A model generated the notes under the pieces. It searched no databases. It was given only the letters and a program-made list of their open reading frames with translations, and had not been told where the DNA came from. 64,000 bases of DNA from an uncultured Eubacteriales bacterium (lineage in GTDB: Bacteria; Bacillota; Clostridia; Oscillospirales; Acutalibacteraceae): NCBI GenBank assembly GCA_934692675.1, contig CAKUUD010000003.1, positions 1-64,000 on the forward strand, in the 5' to 3' direction. The stretch's first letter is position 1; each line of letters starts with the position of its first letter. The position numbers were made by a program, and so were the translations under genes. Below, in pieces: positions 1-8,136 of this stretch.

Positions 1-77
1 GTATTTTCAGCACTACCGAGCTTAACTACCGTGTTCGAGATGGGAACGGGTGTACCCTCGGCGTCGTCAACACCAAC
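1..77 (-). rRNA. rrf: 5S ribosomal RNA, partial (cut by window start)
   Basis: This is the 5' 77 bases of a 5S rRNA read on the minus strand. It is identical over its whole visible length to the matching part (185-261) of the complete 5S gene next to it. The 3' part lies outside the window. A near-consensus promoter ends directly in front of it, so it appears to be its own transcription unit rather than the tail of a 16S-23S-5S operon. Confidence 0.93.
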
Positions 78-84
78 AAAATAT

Positions 85-113
85 ATTATAAAACATAAAA
101 AATAAAAAGTCAA
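85..113 (-). promoter_or_regulatory. sigma-A promoter of the first 5S gene
   Basis: On the minus strand TTGACT (108-113) and TATAAT (85-90) are separated by 17 bases. Seven bases after the -10 box is position 78, the base before the mature 5' end of the 5S copy, so the transcript would start at or next to the mature end. Confidence 0.8.
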
Positions 114-145
114 TAGAAAAATTGAAAAAAATAAAAATAAAAAAA

Positions 146-261
146 GTTGGCGTCTTCCTATCTTCCCAGGCCGTTGCCAGCCAAGTATTTTCAGCACTAC
201 CGAGCTTAACTACCGTGTTCGAGATGGGAACGGGTGTACCCTCGGCGTCGTCAACACCAAC
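146..261 (-). rRNA. rrf: 5S ribosomal RNA, complete
   Basis: This is a complete 116-base 5S rRNA on the minus strand. The 5' end starts GTTGGTGTTGACG and pairs with the 3' end GACGCCAAC to form the terminal helix. The core ACACCCGTTCCCATCTCGAA is the universal 5S sequence. A run of seven T follows the closing helix on the minus strand (145-139), so the gene's own terminal stem plus the T-run could act as an intrinsic terminator. No 23S gene lies upstream; dut follows on the opposite strand. Confidence 0.97.
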
Positions 262-268
262 GATATTT

Positions 269-297
269 ATTCTATATCATTCTTTAAAATAAGTCAA
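269..297 (-). promoter_or_regulatory. sigma-A promoter of the complete 5S gene
   Basis: TTGACT (292-297) and TAGAAT (269-274) on the minus strand have a 17-base spacer. The predicted start at about 262 is the base in front of the mature 5S 5' end, as in the neighbouring copy. Confidence 0.75.
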
Positions 298-739
298 CAC
301 ATTTTTTTAAAAAAATCTCTCATTCTACGTAGTTTATAATTTTATGCCAAGAATTTAAAAACTAATGTACATTAAATATAATTATTCTGAATTTAAAATT
401 TATAAAGTTAAAAAAATATTTCGAATTACTGGTTAAATGTGGTATAGTATATATTGTATGTTTAAAAATTTCTTGTGATAAATTGTTTTGATATTCTTAA
501 GTAGAATTACAAAGATATTAAAATACCAAAATTTGAAAATGTAAAATAAATTGGTTGAAAAATTCTAGTTTTTGGTCAATATTTTTAAAAAACAATTTTG
601 ATTCTAATGGAAATGTTGAAAGTCTTGTGGAAAATGAGGAAAACTTTTTTGAAATTGATTGCAAATAATCCAAAAATGATGCGGATTTGAAAAAACAAAA
701 AAATATAAACATACAAATGTTGAAAAAAGGAATGGTATT
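298..739. other. AT-rich intergenic stretch before dut
   Basis: This stretch is about 440 bases and very AT-rich. A TATAGT box near 443 on the plus strand could belong to a dut promoter, but no clear -35 box accompanies it. Open frames on both strands here are low-complexity Phe/Ile/Lys translations without a ribosome binding site. I see no RNA gene or mobile element. Confidence 0.5.
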
Positions 740-1201
740 GTGGAAAGCAAAAGTCAAGAGAAAAAAACATTAAAATTTTGTAGGAAATCAGAAAAGGCAA
801 TTATACCCAAAATTGCAACTGCGGGTTCAGCCGGAATGGATTTACACGCATGTATAGACGAAGAGATTATTTTGAAGCCCGGCAAGCGCGTTTTGGTGCC
901 GTGCGGTTTTGCAATCAGCATACCCAGCAGCGAATATGCGGCTTTTGTTTTTGCGAGGAGCGGTCTGGCGATTAAGCACGGGATTACTCTTTCAAACGGA
1001 GTGGGGGTTATCGACAGCGATTACCGTGGCGAAATCTGCGCGGGACTATATAATACAAGCGACGAAGAATATCACATTAAACCCGGCGAAAGAATTGCTC
1101 AAATGGTGATAATGCCGGTCAAATCTTTCCCTATGGTTGAGGTTGAAAGTTTGGACGATACTTCGCGCGGAGAAAAAGGTTTTGGTTCCACCGGAAAATA
1201 A
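740..1201 (+). CDS. dut: dUTP diphosphatase (dUTPase)
   Basis: The enzyme hydrolyses dUTP to dUMP and pyrophosphate in the cytoplasm, keeping uracil out of DNA and feeding dTMP synthesis. The 153-residue protein has the usual trimeric dUTPase motifs in order: AGSAGMDLHA (motif 1), the RSGLA motif, the substrate and catalytic motif GVIDSDYRGE, and the C-terminal glycine-rich arm RGEKGFGSTG. The start is a GTG at 740, nine bases after AAAGG; the ATG at 732 is out of frame. It is the first gene of a plus-strand run into mreB, with a 126-base gap holding a separate promoter. The first ten residues are lysine-rich and not part of the fold. Confidence 0.95.
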   Translation: MESKSQEKKTLKFCRKSEKAIIPKIATAGSAGMDLHACIDEEIILKPGKRVLVPCGFAISIPSSEYAAFVFARSGLAIKHGITLSNGVGVIDSDYRGEICAGLYNTSDEEYHIKPGERIAQMVIMPVKSFPMVEVESLDDTSRGEKGFGSTGK

Positions 1202-1277
1202 CTTTATAGGCGATTCGTGTATAAATGAATTTATTTTTCTAAATATTTAAATATGTGGAAATATATATACTGTTTTG

Positions 1278-1286
1278 TGATATAAT
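1278..1286 (+). promoter_or_regulatory. extended -10 promoter candidate for mreB
   Basis: TGATATAAT is an extended -10 element (TG, one base, TATAAT) 42 bases before mreB. No good -35 box stands at 17 bases, as is common for extended -10 promoters. Confidence 0.5.
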
Positions 1287-1327
1287 TTATTATACTACTT
1301 GCCATTATAAACAGGAGGAATATTAAA

Positions 1328-2338
1328 ATGTTTTCAAAAGAAATTGGAATAGATTTGGGCACTGCAAACACGCTTGTGTTTCTTAAAGGAAAAGGAATAA
1401 TAAAAAGAGAACCATCAGTGGTTGCCATGGACATGCGCACGGACAATGTTTTGGCGGTGGGTTTGCAAGCCAAGAACATGATAGGAAGAACTCCGGGCTC
1501 TATTGTTGCGGTAAGACCGCTAAAAGACGGCGTTATTGCTGATTTTGATGTTACAGCCAGCATGCTGAAATACTTTATATGTAAATCCGTAAGGAGTATG
1601 TTTTTTAGCAAGCCAAGAGTTGTGATTTGTATTCCGTCGGGAGTTACAGAGGTCGAAAAAAGAGCCGTTGAAGACGCCGCAAAGCAAGCCGGTGCAGGAG
1701 TTGTAGAATTGATAGAAGAACCTATGGCTGCGGCAATAGGAGCAGGTCTGCCGGTTTCGGAACCCACAGGAAGCATGGTCGTTGATATCGGTGGAGGAAC
1801 ATCCGAAGTGGCTGTTATTTCGCTCGGAGATATAGTAACTGCAACTTCTGAAAGAGTTGCCGGAGATAAATTGGATGAAGCTATAATTTCTTATGTAAAA
1901 AGAAAATATAATTTGCTTATTGGCGAACGCACAGCCGAAGACATCAAAATAAATATGGGCTCTGCGGTGCCATACGATGACGAGGGAGAAATGAGCATAA
2001 AAGGAAGAAATTTACTTGATGGACTTCCAAAAAATATCGTCATAACTTCCGCAGAAGTAAGAGAGGCTTTGGCGGAACCTTTAAGATGCATAGTCGAAGC
2101 TGTAAAAAGCACTTTGGAAAACACTCCCCCGGAGCTTTCTGCGGACATAATAGACCACGGCATAATGCTCACAGGAGGCGGAGCGCTTTTGAGAGGGATC
2201 GATACTTTAATATCCGAAAGTACCGGAATGCCGGTTTATATTGCCGAGAGGCCGCTTGATTGCGTGGTTGACGGAACAGGAAAATGTTTGGAAGTTTCGA
2301 TGCCCAGAGAATATTATAAAGGTCGTAAATCTCGCTAA
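1328..2338 (+). CDS. mreB: rod shape-determining protein MreB
   Basis: This bacterial actin forms membrane-bound filaments that guide lateral cell-wall synthesis. The 336-residue protein has the actin-fold nucleotide signatures: phosphate-1 loop GIDLGTANT near residue 8, phosphate-2 motif DIGGGTSEVAV near 158, and adenosine motif TGGGALLRGID near 282. AGGAGG ends ten bases before the ATG. The sequence is typical of MreB/Mbl over its full length; separating MreB from the paralogue Mbl rests on the mreCD context that follows. mreC begins 35 bases downstream, so the set is probably one operon. Confidence 0.96.
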   Translation: MFSKEIGIDLGTANTLVFLKGKGIIKREPSVVAMDMRTDNVLAVGLQAKNMIGRTPGSIVAVRPLKDGVIADFDVTASMLKYFICKSVRSMFFSKPRVVICIPSGVTEVEKRAVEDAAKQAGAGVVELIEEPMAAAIGAGLPVSEPTGSMVVDIGGGTSEVAVISLGDIVTATSERVAGDKLDEAIISYVKRKYNLLIGERTAEDIKINMGSAVPYDDEGEMSIKGRNLLDGLPKNIVITSAEVREALAEPLRCIVEAVKSTLENTPPELSADIIDHGIMLTGGGALLRGIDTLISESTGMPVYIAERPLDCVVDGTGKCLEVSMPREYYKGRKSR

Positions 2339-2373
2339 AACTTTAAACTAAATTGTTTGCGGGAGGTATATTT

Positions 2374-3234
2374 TTGAAATATTATTTTAAAAGCAACGCT
2401 TTCAAAATCGTATGCGGTACGGCTTTGATTGTTTTGGGTGTCCTTTTGTATAGTTCGATTGACCCGAAGAATAATGTGGTTGCCAATGCATTTTCTTCGG
2501 CCGCAAGTCCTTTTCAAAAATGTGCAACTTATGTTTCTGGCGGAGTTTCGGGCTTTTTTGAATATTTTGAAGAAAAAGACAGGCTTAAAGAAGAAAACGA
2601 ATCTCTAAAACATGAATTAAACGAACTTCGTGATATTACCGCCGATTATTACGACGTCAAGCGTGAAAATGCACGTTTTGCTAAATATTATGATTTTAAA
2701 AAAGCAAATAACAGTCTTAAATTTGTTTCGGCGTCCGTAATAGGTAGGTATCCCAATGAATTCTTCGGTGATTTTGCTATCGACCACGGGAGCGGTTCGG
2801 GAATTTCAAAAGGAGACGCCGTCATAACTGAAAATGGCCTTGTGGGAACTGTTTGTAACGTGAGTTTCTCTTCGGCGAGAGTAAAAACAATCCTTTCGCC
2901 CGATTCAAAAATAGGTGTCTATGATTCCGTCACAGGCGATAGCGGCGTTATTTCGGGCACAGTTGAAAAAGCTGCCGAAAATTTAACAAGAATGAATTTC
3001 ATTCCCGCTCAAAGCCAGATGAAAAGCGGAGACATCGTAGTTACCGGTGGCCTTAGCGGATTATACCCCAAAAATTTAAAAATAGGGAAAATATCCGAGA
3101 TTAGTTATGATGACTACGAATCGGCATATTATGCCACTTTGGAGCCTTTTGAAAACCTAAAAGAAATAAAAGATGTTTTTGTGATAACTGATTTCCAAGG
3201 CAAGGGTGAGATAAGTCTTTTGGCGTCTGAATAA
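2374..3234 (+). CDS. mreC: rod shape-determining protein MreC
   Basis: MreC is a bitopic membrane scaffold that links MreB filaments to PBP2 and the rest of the elongation complex. The 286-residue product has an N-terminal membrane segment (about residues 6-27), a coiled coil rich in Glu and Lys (about 60-95), and the extracellular beta domain with the family pattern VIGRYPNEFFGDF and a VVTGGLSGLYPKNLKIG stretch. I place the start at the TTG at 2374 because GGGAGG ends seven bases before it; an upstream in-frame TTG at 2353 has no binding site. It sits between mreB and mreD. Confidence 0.93.
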   Translation: MKYYFKSNAFKIVCGTALIVLGVLLYSSIDPKNNVVANAFSSAASPFQKCATYVSGGVSGFFEYFEEKDRLKEENESLKHELNELRDITADYYDVKRENARFAKYYDFKKANNSLKFVSASVIGRYPNEFFGDFAIDHGSGSGISKGDAVITENGLVGTVCNVSFSSARVKTILSPDSKIGVYDSVTGDSGVISGTVEKAAENLTRMNFIPAQSQMKSGDIVVTGGLSGLYPKNLKIGKISEISYDDYESAYYATLEPFENLKEIKDVFVITDFQGKGEISLLASE

Positions 3235-3259
3235 TAGATTTTGTTTTAAGGAGATACAA

Positions 3260-3796
3260 ATGGAAACACTTAGATTTAAAGATTGCTGTAGATTTATTGT
3301 TTATATTTTTTGGATTTTGGTTTTGTATGCAATAGAACAAGCCCCGGGAGCAGGGATTTCGATTATGGGTATTCGTCCACTTTTGGTTATATCCGCATTT
3401 GTTTCGATATCTTTGTTTGAACGAGAATACACCGCAATGATTTTTGGCATATTCTGCGGATTTTTAATTGATTTATCCTTCGGAACGCCCCTTGGATGCT
3501 TTGCGTTTGTATTTTGTTTGATGGGATACATACTCGGCGTGTTGACAAGCTACTTCTATAATGTAAATATTTTTTCGTTTTTGGCATTTGATTTATTCGT
3601 TCTTACTTTTATATTGTTTTTGAAATTTTGCTTTTTGTATTTAATTTGCGGGTACGACAACGGGCTCTACGCGTGGAATATGATTTGTTTGCCGACAATT
3701 TTTTATTCCTTGCTTATATCTCCCCTTGTGTTTTTTACAAATAGATTTATTTCTTATTACATACGCGGAAATGAAGGTGAGCAAAATAAATCCTAA
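3260..3796 (+). CDS. mreD: rod shape-determining protein MreD
   Basis: MreD is the multi-span membrane partner of MreC. The 178-residue protein is almost entirely hydrophobic with about five to six predicted membrane spans and no catalytic motif. The segment GFLIDLSFGTPLGCFAFVFCL resembles the conserved MreD core (G-x-x-x-D-x-x-x-G-x-x-x-G). The ATG follows AAGGAG by six bases. It overlaps the PBP2 gene by 26 bases, suggesting translational coupling. Identification rests on position after mreC and on hydropathy, as MreD is poorly conserved in sequence. Confidence 0.9.
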   Translation: METLRFKDCCRFIVYIFWILVLYAIEQAPGAGISIMGIRPLLVISAFVSISLFEREYTAMIFGIFCGFLIDLSFGTPLGCFAFVFCLMGYILGVLTSYFYNVNIFSFLAFDLFVLTFILFLKFCFLYLICGYDNGLYAWNMICLPTIFYSLLISPLVFFTNRFISYYIRGNEGEQNKS

Positions 3797-5756
3797 AAAT
3801 ATTAATATGAAAAGATATGTGATTTTGCTTGGCTCTGCTGCCGTGGTTTGCGGAGTGTTCGTGACCAGGCTCGTCGATTGGCAGATAATAAACACCGAAG
3901 AGTATAAAGTCAGGGCAAACAGCAGTAATATTTATTTTGTGAAAACCGACCCCGTTAGAGGCGAAATCCTGGATCGTGATGGCGTTGGCCTTGCGGTTAA
4001 TGATATGGGTTACAAAATAGTTCTTGATAGGCTGCTTATAGAAAAAGGTACAGAAAATGATTTAATATTAAAAGTTGTGAGACTGTTGGAAGCACTCGAT
4101 AATGAGTGGATCGATATTCTGCCGATAGGAATTGATAAGAACGGGTTTTATTTTACTCAAGGGCACGAAAGCCAAATTTTAAGTTTGAAAAAGACTTTAA
4201 ATTTAGGCGAAAATGCTTCGGCAGAAGAATGTATCAAAAAGATGTGTGAAAGATACAAAATAGGAGATTATTCCGATGCAGATCGAAGGGTCGTCTGCAG
4301 TGTTAAGTATAATATGGAAAAGAGTGGCGGGTACTATCTTAAATCTATGCCGTATATTTTGTGCGACAGCGTATCAAAAGATGCCGTTATAATAATTTCG
4401 GAAAGATTTAAGGATTTAAAAGGCGTAAGAATCCAAACTTCGCTCATAAGAAAGTATATAAATGGAGAAATTGCCCCGCATATAGTCGGCTATACAGGTT
4501 TTATGTCCGGCGAAGAATATGAAAAGAAAAAAGATTCTTATCCCATGGACGCACTGATCGGCAAGACTGGAATAGAAGCGGTTTTCGAGGATGAACTCCG
4601 AGGTTTTGGCGGAAAAAGAATGATGCAAATGTCCCGTGAGGGCGGAGTGATAAATGTTTCGGAAAAAGAGCCCGCAAAATCGGGCAACACAGTTTTTTTG
4701 ACGCTTTCGTCCAAGCTCCAGGAGGTTGCAAATAAATCCTTAAAAGAAAACGTAGAAAAAGCCCACCTCGGCGCCTCGGACTGTGTTTCGGGAGCGGCTG
4801 TCGTATTAAATGTAAAAGATTTTTCTGTTTTAGCAGCTTCAACTTACCCCGGGTACGATTTGACGCGCTTCATGGAGGATAAATCTTATTACTCCGAACT
4901 TGCAAACGACAAAGCCGTGCCGCTTTTGAACCGTGCGTTTTTGGGAGCATATGCACCGGGTTCGATTTATAAGCCTTTGGTTGCGTGCGCCGCTCTTGAC
5001 AGCGGAAAAATCACCCCTGACGATACCATAACCTGCAGCGGAAGCTTTAATTATTACTCCGGCTATCGTTTAAGATGTATGGGCGTTCACGGAGCGGCTA
5101 ATTTAAAACTTGCGCTTTCGAAATCTTGTAATGTTTATTTTGCGGAACTCGGAAGACGCCTTGGAGCAGATTTATTAAAGGAATACGCGAATAAATTCGG
5201 AATAGGAGTGAAAACCGGCATAGAAGTCGGCGAAAGCTCCGGAATCGTCGCCGGACCCGAACATTCCAAAGCTGTCGGAGCTCATTGGTATGAATCAGGT
5301 TCGTCTCAGGCGGCGATAGGGCAGTCAGACAACATGATAACCCCGGTTCAATTGGCAACATATGTCGCAACGATTGCCAATAACGGTGTCAGGTACAAAA
5401 CTCATTTGGTAAATAAAATTACGGATTATTCCCGAAACAAATTAATAAGAGAAATCGCACCCGAAGTCATTGAAAACCTGAATATTTCCGAAGAAAATTT
5501 AAAAGCAGTTCAATCTTCGATGCGAGAAGTCGCTCTTTCAGGTACGGCGAGAGATTTTGCGTCATATCCCATTCCCATCGCTGCAAAAACCGGTACCGCG
5601 CAAAATTCAGGTTCCGATCATACCACATTCATTTGCTACGCGCCCTATGATGATCCTCAGATAGCAATTTCGGTCGTAATCGCCCACGGAAAGACCGGAA
5701 TGGCTTCGAAAAATGTTGCAAGAGATATTATGAATTCGTATTTTAATTTAAATTAG
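3771..5756 (+). CDS. mrdA: penicillin-binding protein 2 (elongasome transpeptidase)
   Basis: This class B PBP cross-links lateral-wall peptidoglycan together with a SEDS glycosyltransferase. The 661-residue protein has an N-terminal membrane anchor (about residues 14-32), a dimerisation/pedestal domain beginning with the family motif DRDGVGLAVN, and a transpeptidase domain with SIYK (nucleophile Ser), SCN and KTGTAQN. The chosen ATG at 3771 overlaps mreD; a longer reading from 3726 lacks a binding site and lies inside the mreD membrane core. In many Clostridia minCDE and rodA follow this gene; here 353 non-coding bases lead to mgsA. Confidence 0.93.
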   Translation: MKVSKINPKNINMKRYVILLGSAAVVCGVFVTRLVDWQIINTEEYKVRANSSNIYFVKTDPVRGEILDRDGVGLAVNDMGYKIVLDRLLIEKGTENDLILKVVRLLEALDNEWIDILPIGIDKNGFYFTQGHESQILSLKKTLNLGENASAEECIKKMCERYKIGDYSDADRRVVCSVKYNMEKSGGYYLKSMPYILCDSVSKDAVIIISERFKDLKGVRIQTSLIRKYINGEIAPHIVGYTGFMSGEEYEKKKDSYPMDALIGKTGIEAVFEDELRGFGGKRMMQMSREGGVINVSEKEPAKSGNTVFLTLSSKLQEVANKSLKENVEKAHLGASDCVSGAAVVLNVKDFSVLAASTYPGYDLTRFMEDKSYYSELANDKAVPLLNRAFLGAYAPGSIYKPLVACAALDSGKITPDDTITCSGSFNYYSGYRLRCMGVHGAANLKLALSKSCNVYFAELGRRLGADLLKEYANKFGIGVKTGIEVGESSGIVAGPEHSKAVGAHWYESGSSQAAIGQSDNMITPVQLATYVATIANNGVRYKTHLVNKITDYSRNKLIREIAPEVIENLNISEENLKAVQSSMREVALSGTARDFASYPIPIAAKTGTAQNSGSDHTTFICYAPYDDPQIAISVVIAHGKTGMASKNVARDIMNSYFNLN

Positions 5757-6109
5757 CAAAAAATTGGCAAAAATATATAATTTTTGATTATTTTAGGTCT
5801 AGAAAATTTTTTATTGAAAAATTTGACATTTTTTTGGAAATATGTTATTGTTATAAAGCAGTAAGTTTTCTGCGTAATACTGACCAAAAAAATCATGAAA
5901 AATTGGCGCAAATGTGGAAATTCTTTTTTTACAGCTAAAAATTTTCGATATGGATGGAATTTATAAAGAAGTTGTAGTATAATGTAAATGAATAACCATA
6001 TAGATAGTTTTTAAGCGATAATCCGAGATTTGAAGTATATTATAATTTAGATATGCGTATGGATTTATGTTAAAAATTATATATATTATAATTTTAGGAG
6101 GATAAACGA
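5757..6109 (+). promoter_or_regulatory. mgsA upstream region with candidate promoters
   Basis: This is 353 bases without a gene. TTGACA (5823-5828), 17 bases, then TATTGT (5846-5851) make a sigma-A promoter, which would give a leader of about 250 bases. A second TATAAT stands at 5978-5983 with a poor -35 box. AGGAGG lies nine bases before the mgsA ATG. No riboswitch family is recognisable. Confidence 0.55.
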
Positions 6110-6514
6110 ATGAACATTGCACTCGTCGCTCAAGATGTAAAAAAAGAATTGATGGTAAGATTTTGTATCGCCTATTGTGGTGTACTTAGTCGCCATAAAC
6201 TTTGTGCCACAGCCTCAACTGGAAAGTTAGTTTCGGATGCTACTGGTTTAAGAGTCGTTAAATTTTTGGGAGGCCCACAGGGTGGCTGTCAGCAAATTTC
6301 TTCCCGAATTTCTTGCGGAGAAGTTGACATGCTTATCTTCTTTAGAGATGCCGTTCACCCTGAACTTATGGGAAAATCCGAAGAGGATCTTTTAAGACTT
6401 TGCGACGTACATACTATACCTGTTGCAACCAATATAGCAACTGCAGAAGTTTTGATCCATGGCCTTGAAAGAGGAGATTTAGACTGGAGAAACGTCGGCA
6501 GACCTATGATTTAA
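6110..6514 (+). CDS. mgsA: MgsA-family protein with substituted active site
   Basis: Methylglyoxal synthase converts dihydroxyacetone phosphate to methylglyoxal. This 134-residue cytoplasmic protein matches clostridial MgsA along its full length, including the C-terminal block IPVATNIATAEVLIHGLERG. However, residues known to be catalytic in the E. coli enzyme are changed. The GGDQQ motif (Asp71) reads GGCQQ, so the aspartate is Cys60. The region that holds His98 and Asp101, normally DPL..KPHEPD, reads DAVHPELMGKS, placing Met and Ser at those columns if no gap is used. The phosphate-loop GTTG is ASTG. The fold seems intact but canonical catalysis is doubtful. The codons (TGT for Cys60) were read from the DNA. 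It lies between PBP2 and hisS, as mgsA does after minDE/rodA in relatives. Confidence 0.85.
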   Translation: MNIALVAQDVKKELMVRFCIAYCGVLSRHKLCATASTGKLVSDATGLRVVKFLGGPQGGCQQISSRISCGEVDMLIFFRDAVHPELMGKSEEDLLRLCDVHTIPVATNIATAEVLIHGLERGDLDWRNVGRPMI

Positions 6515-6609
6515 GCTTGAATTTTTGTTTAAAATATTTGAGTGGCTTTCCTGGAAGGTATGACATTTGAAATTCATTTATTTTAATCAGAAACCTTGGA
6601 GGAACGGTT

Positions 6610-7896
6610 GTGAATCTAATATCCAAAAGAGTAAGAGGAATGCAAGACCTTTTACCAAATGAGAGTAGAAATTATGAAACTCTGGGCAAAATTATGAGGG
6701 AAGAATCCGAGTCATATGGCTTCAAACTCATTCGCACACCTGTTTTGGAACAGACGGAGTTGTTTGACAGATCCGTGGGCGATAGCTCAGACGTTGTTGA
6801 GAAAGAAATGTACACTTTTGAAGATAAAGGCGGAAGAAGTGTAACTTTGAGGCCTGAGGGAACCTCGGGAGTTTTGAGAGCAGTTTTAGAAAACGGATTG
6901 CATAATTCGGTGTTGCCCCTAAAACTTATGTATGAATCCTCATGTTACCGCTACGAAAAGCCTCAGTCCGGAAGGTATCGTGAATTCTTTCAATTTGGTC
7001 TGGAAATATTTGGTACAGAGTCTTATTTGGCGGACGTGGAACTCATTTGCGCAGCGAAAGCTATTTTAGGAAGAGTAAGAATAAGAGATGCTTCCCTTGA
7101 AATTAATTCGATTGGCTGTCCTGAGTGCCGCAAAAAATATAATCAAGCTTTGAAAGAATATTTTGATGCTAAAAAAGAGGGCTTGTGCGAAACCTGCAAA
7201 AGCAGACTCGCAAGGAATCCGCTCAGAATCTTTGATTGTAAGAGCAGTGACTGCAAAAAAGTTTGTGAAAATGCCCCGGTTATTTTGGATTATATTTGCG
7301 ATGAGTGCTCCACTCACTTTGAAAATGTCAAAGCCACCCTCAACACTTTGGGGATTATATATACTGTAAATCCATATATAGTAAGAGGATTGGATTATTA
7401 TTCCAAAACAGTTTTTGAGTTCGTTTGCGAAGTCAATGGCGAGAACATAACTGTATGCGGCGGAGGAAGGTACGATGGCTTGTCGAAAATCATCGGTGGA
7501 CCAGATTTGCCGGCAATAGGGTTTGGAATAGGCCTCGAAAGAGTCATGATGGTCATGAAAGACCATGAAATAAATTTTGACCCTCCTCAGAATATTGAAA
7601 TTTTTGTAGCTTCAGTTGGCGAACGCGCCCAAAGAGAAGCAGTTAAAATATGCGAAGTAATGAGAAGGTCGGGAATTTCTTGTGAGTGTGATATCTCAGG
7701 CAAGAATTTGAAATCTCAAATGAAATACGCAAACAAAATTAATGCAACTTTTGCAGTAGTTTTGGGTGATGAAGAACTGGAAAACAAACGGGCAAGAATA
7801 AAAGAAATGGCCCACGGGAAGGAAACGGACATCCCTCTTACTAAAGAAGGATTTATAAAATTTCTTATAAGTGCGCAGGTATCACTCCTTGAGTGA
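6610..7896 (+). CDS. hisS: histidyl-tRNA synthetase
   Basis: This class II synthetase charges tRNA-His with histidine. The 428-residue protein shows motif 1 near residue 40-60, motif 2 TLRPEGTSGVLRAVLENG near residue 83, the histidine-binding HisA stretches RGLDYYSKTVFEF and GGGRYDGLSKIIGG, motif 3 GFGIGLERV, and the C-terminal anticodon-binding domain. The inserted CPEC...CETC...DCKSSDC cysteines fit the zinc-like insert seen in many clostridial HisRS. The GTG start at 6610 follows TTGGAGGA by six bases. The last codons and stop lie inside a perfect nine-base hairpin (7879-7899). The usual partner aspS does not follow. Confidence 0.96.
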   Translation: MNLISKRVRGMQDLLPNESRNYETLGKIMREESESYGFKLIRTPVLEQTELFDRSVGDSSDVVEKEMYTFEDKGGRSVTLRPEGTSGVLRAVLENGLHNSVLPLKLMYESSCYRYEKPQSGRYREFFQFGLEIFGTESYLADVELICAAKAILGRVRIRDASLEINSIGCPECRKKYNQALKEYFDAKKEGLCETCKSRLARNPLRIFDCKSSDCKKVCENAPVILDYICDECSTHFENVKATLNTLGIIYTVNPYIVRGLDYYSKTVFEFVCEVNGENITVCGGGRYDGLSKIIGGPDLPAIGFGIGLERVMMVMKDHEINFDPPQNIEIFVASVGERAQREAVKICEVMRRSGISCECDISGKNLKSQMKYANKINATFAVVLGDEELENKRARIKEMAHGKETDIPLTKEGFIKFLISAQVSLLE

Positions 7897-7899
7897 TAC
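7879..7899 (+). repeat. hairpin over the hisS stop codon
   Basis: GTATCACTC, loop CTT, GAGTGATAC form a perfect nine-base stem that includes the hisS stop codon. No T-run follows, so it is not a standard terminator by itself. Confidence 0.6.
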
Positions 7900-7917
7900 T
7901 ATTGGGTGTCGTTTTTG

Positions 7918-8074
7918 GGAGCACTAGAGTTGCGACGCAGTTCCTAGTGTTCCGTGAAGACTGGTATCTTAATATCGTTGTACATAATTTGAAGATACCA
8001 GTCTTTGCGGAAAAATTTTTCTCCTCGGCAAATCGCAGTTTCTAAGGAAACTCCGAGCGTTATGGCGCTTCCGC
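7918..8074 (+). ncRNA. candidate structured RNA downstream of hisS
   Basis: This 157-base stretch contains several long inverted repeats. GGAGCACTAG (7918-7927) pairs with CTAGTGTTCC (7944-7953). A 21-pair stem with two G-U pairs joins 7950-7970 to 7992-8012 around a 21-base loop. CTCGG/CCGAG (8024-8028, 8053-8057) encloses a six-pair stem with a TAAG loop. GCGGAA (8007-8012) can instead pair with TTCCGC (8069-8074), so alternative folds exist. No open frame covers it. I do not recognise 6S, SRP, tmRNA, RNase P or T-box consensus. It could be an ncRNA, a hisS 3' structure or a composite terminator. Confidence 0.4.
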
Positions 8075-8136
8075 AAAAAAGTTAGTATTTTGCTTTTCAG
8101 ATTATTTAATTATTTTATCTAAAATTTTATTACGGC

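Noticed and set aside
518..800. Minus-strand ORFs of 79 and 71 codons before dut
   Set aside because: They are Phe/Ile/Lys translations of AT-rich DNA, overlap each other and the dut start, and lack binding sites.
1231..1776. Long minus-strand ORF over mreB
   Set aside because: It mirrors the codon pattern of mreB on the other strand and has no family features.
7918..8074. Structured region after hisS as a T-box, RNase P, SRP or 6S RNA
   Set aside because: None of the consensus blocks of these families is present, and a T-box would lie upstream rather than downstream of the synthetase.
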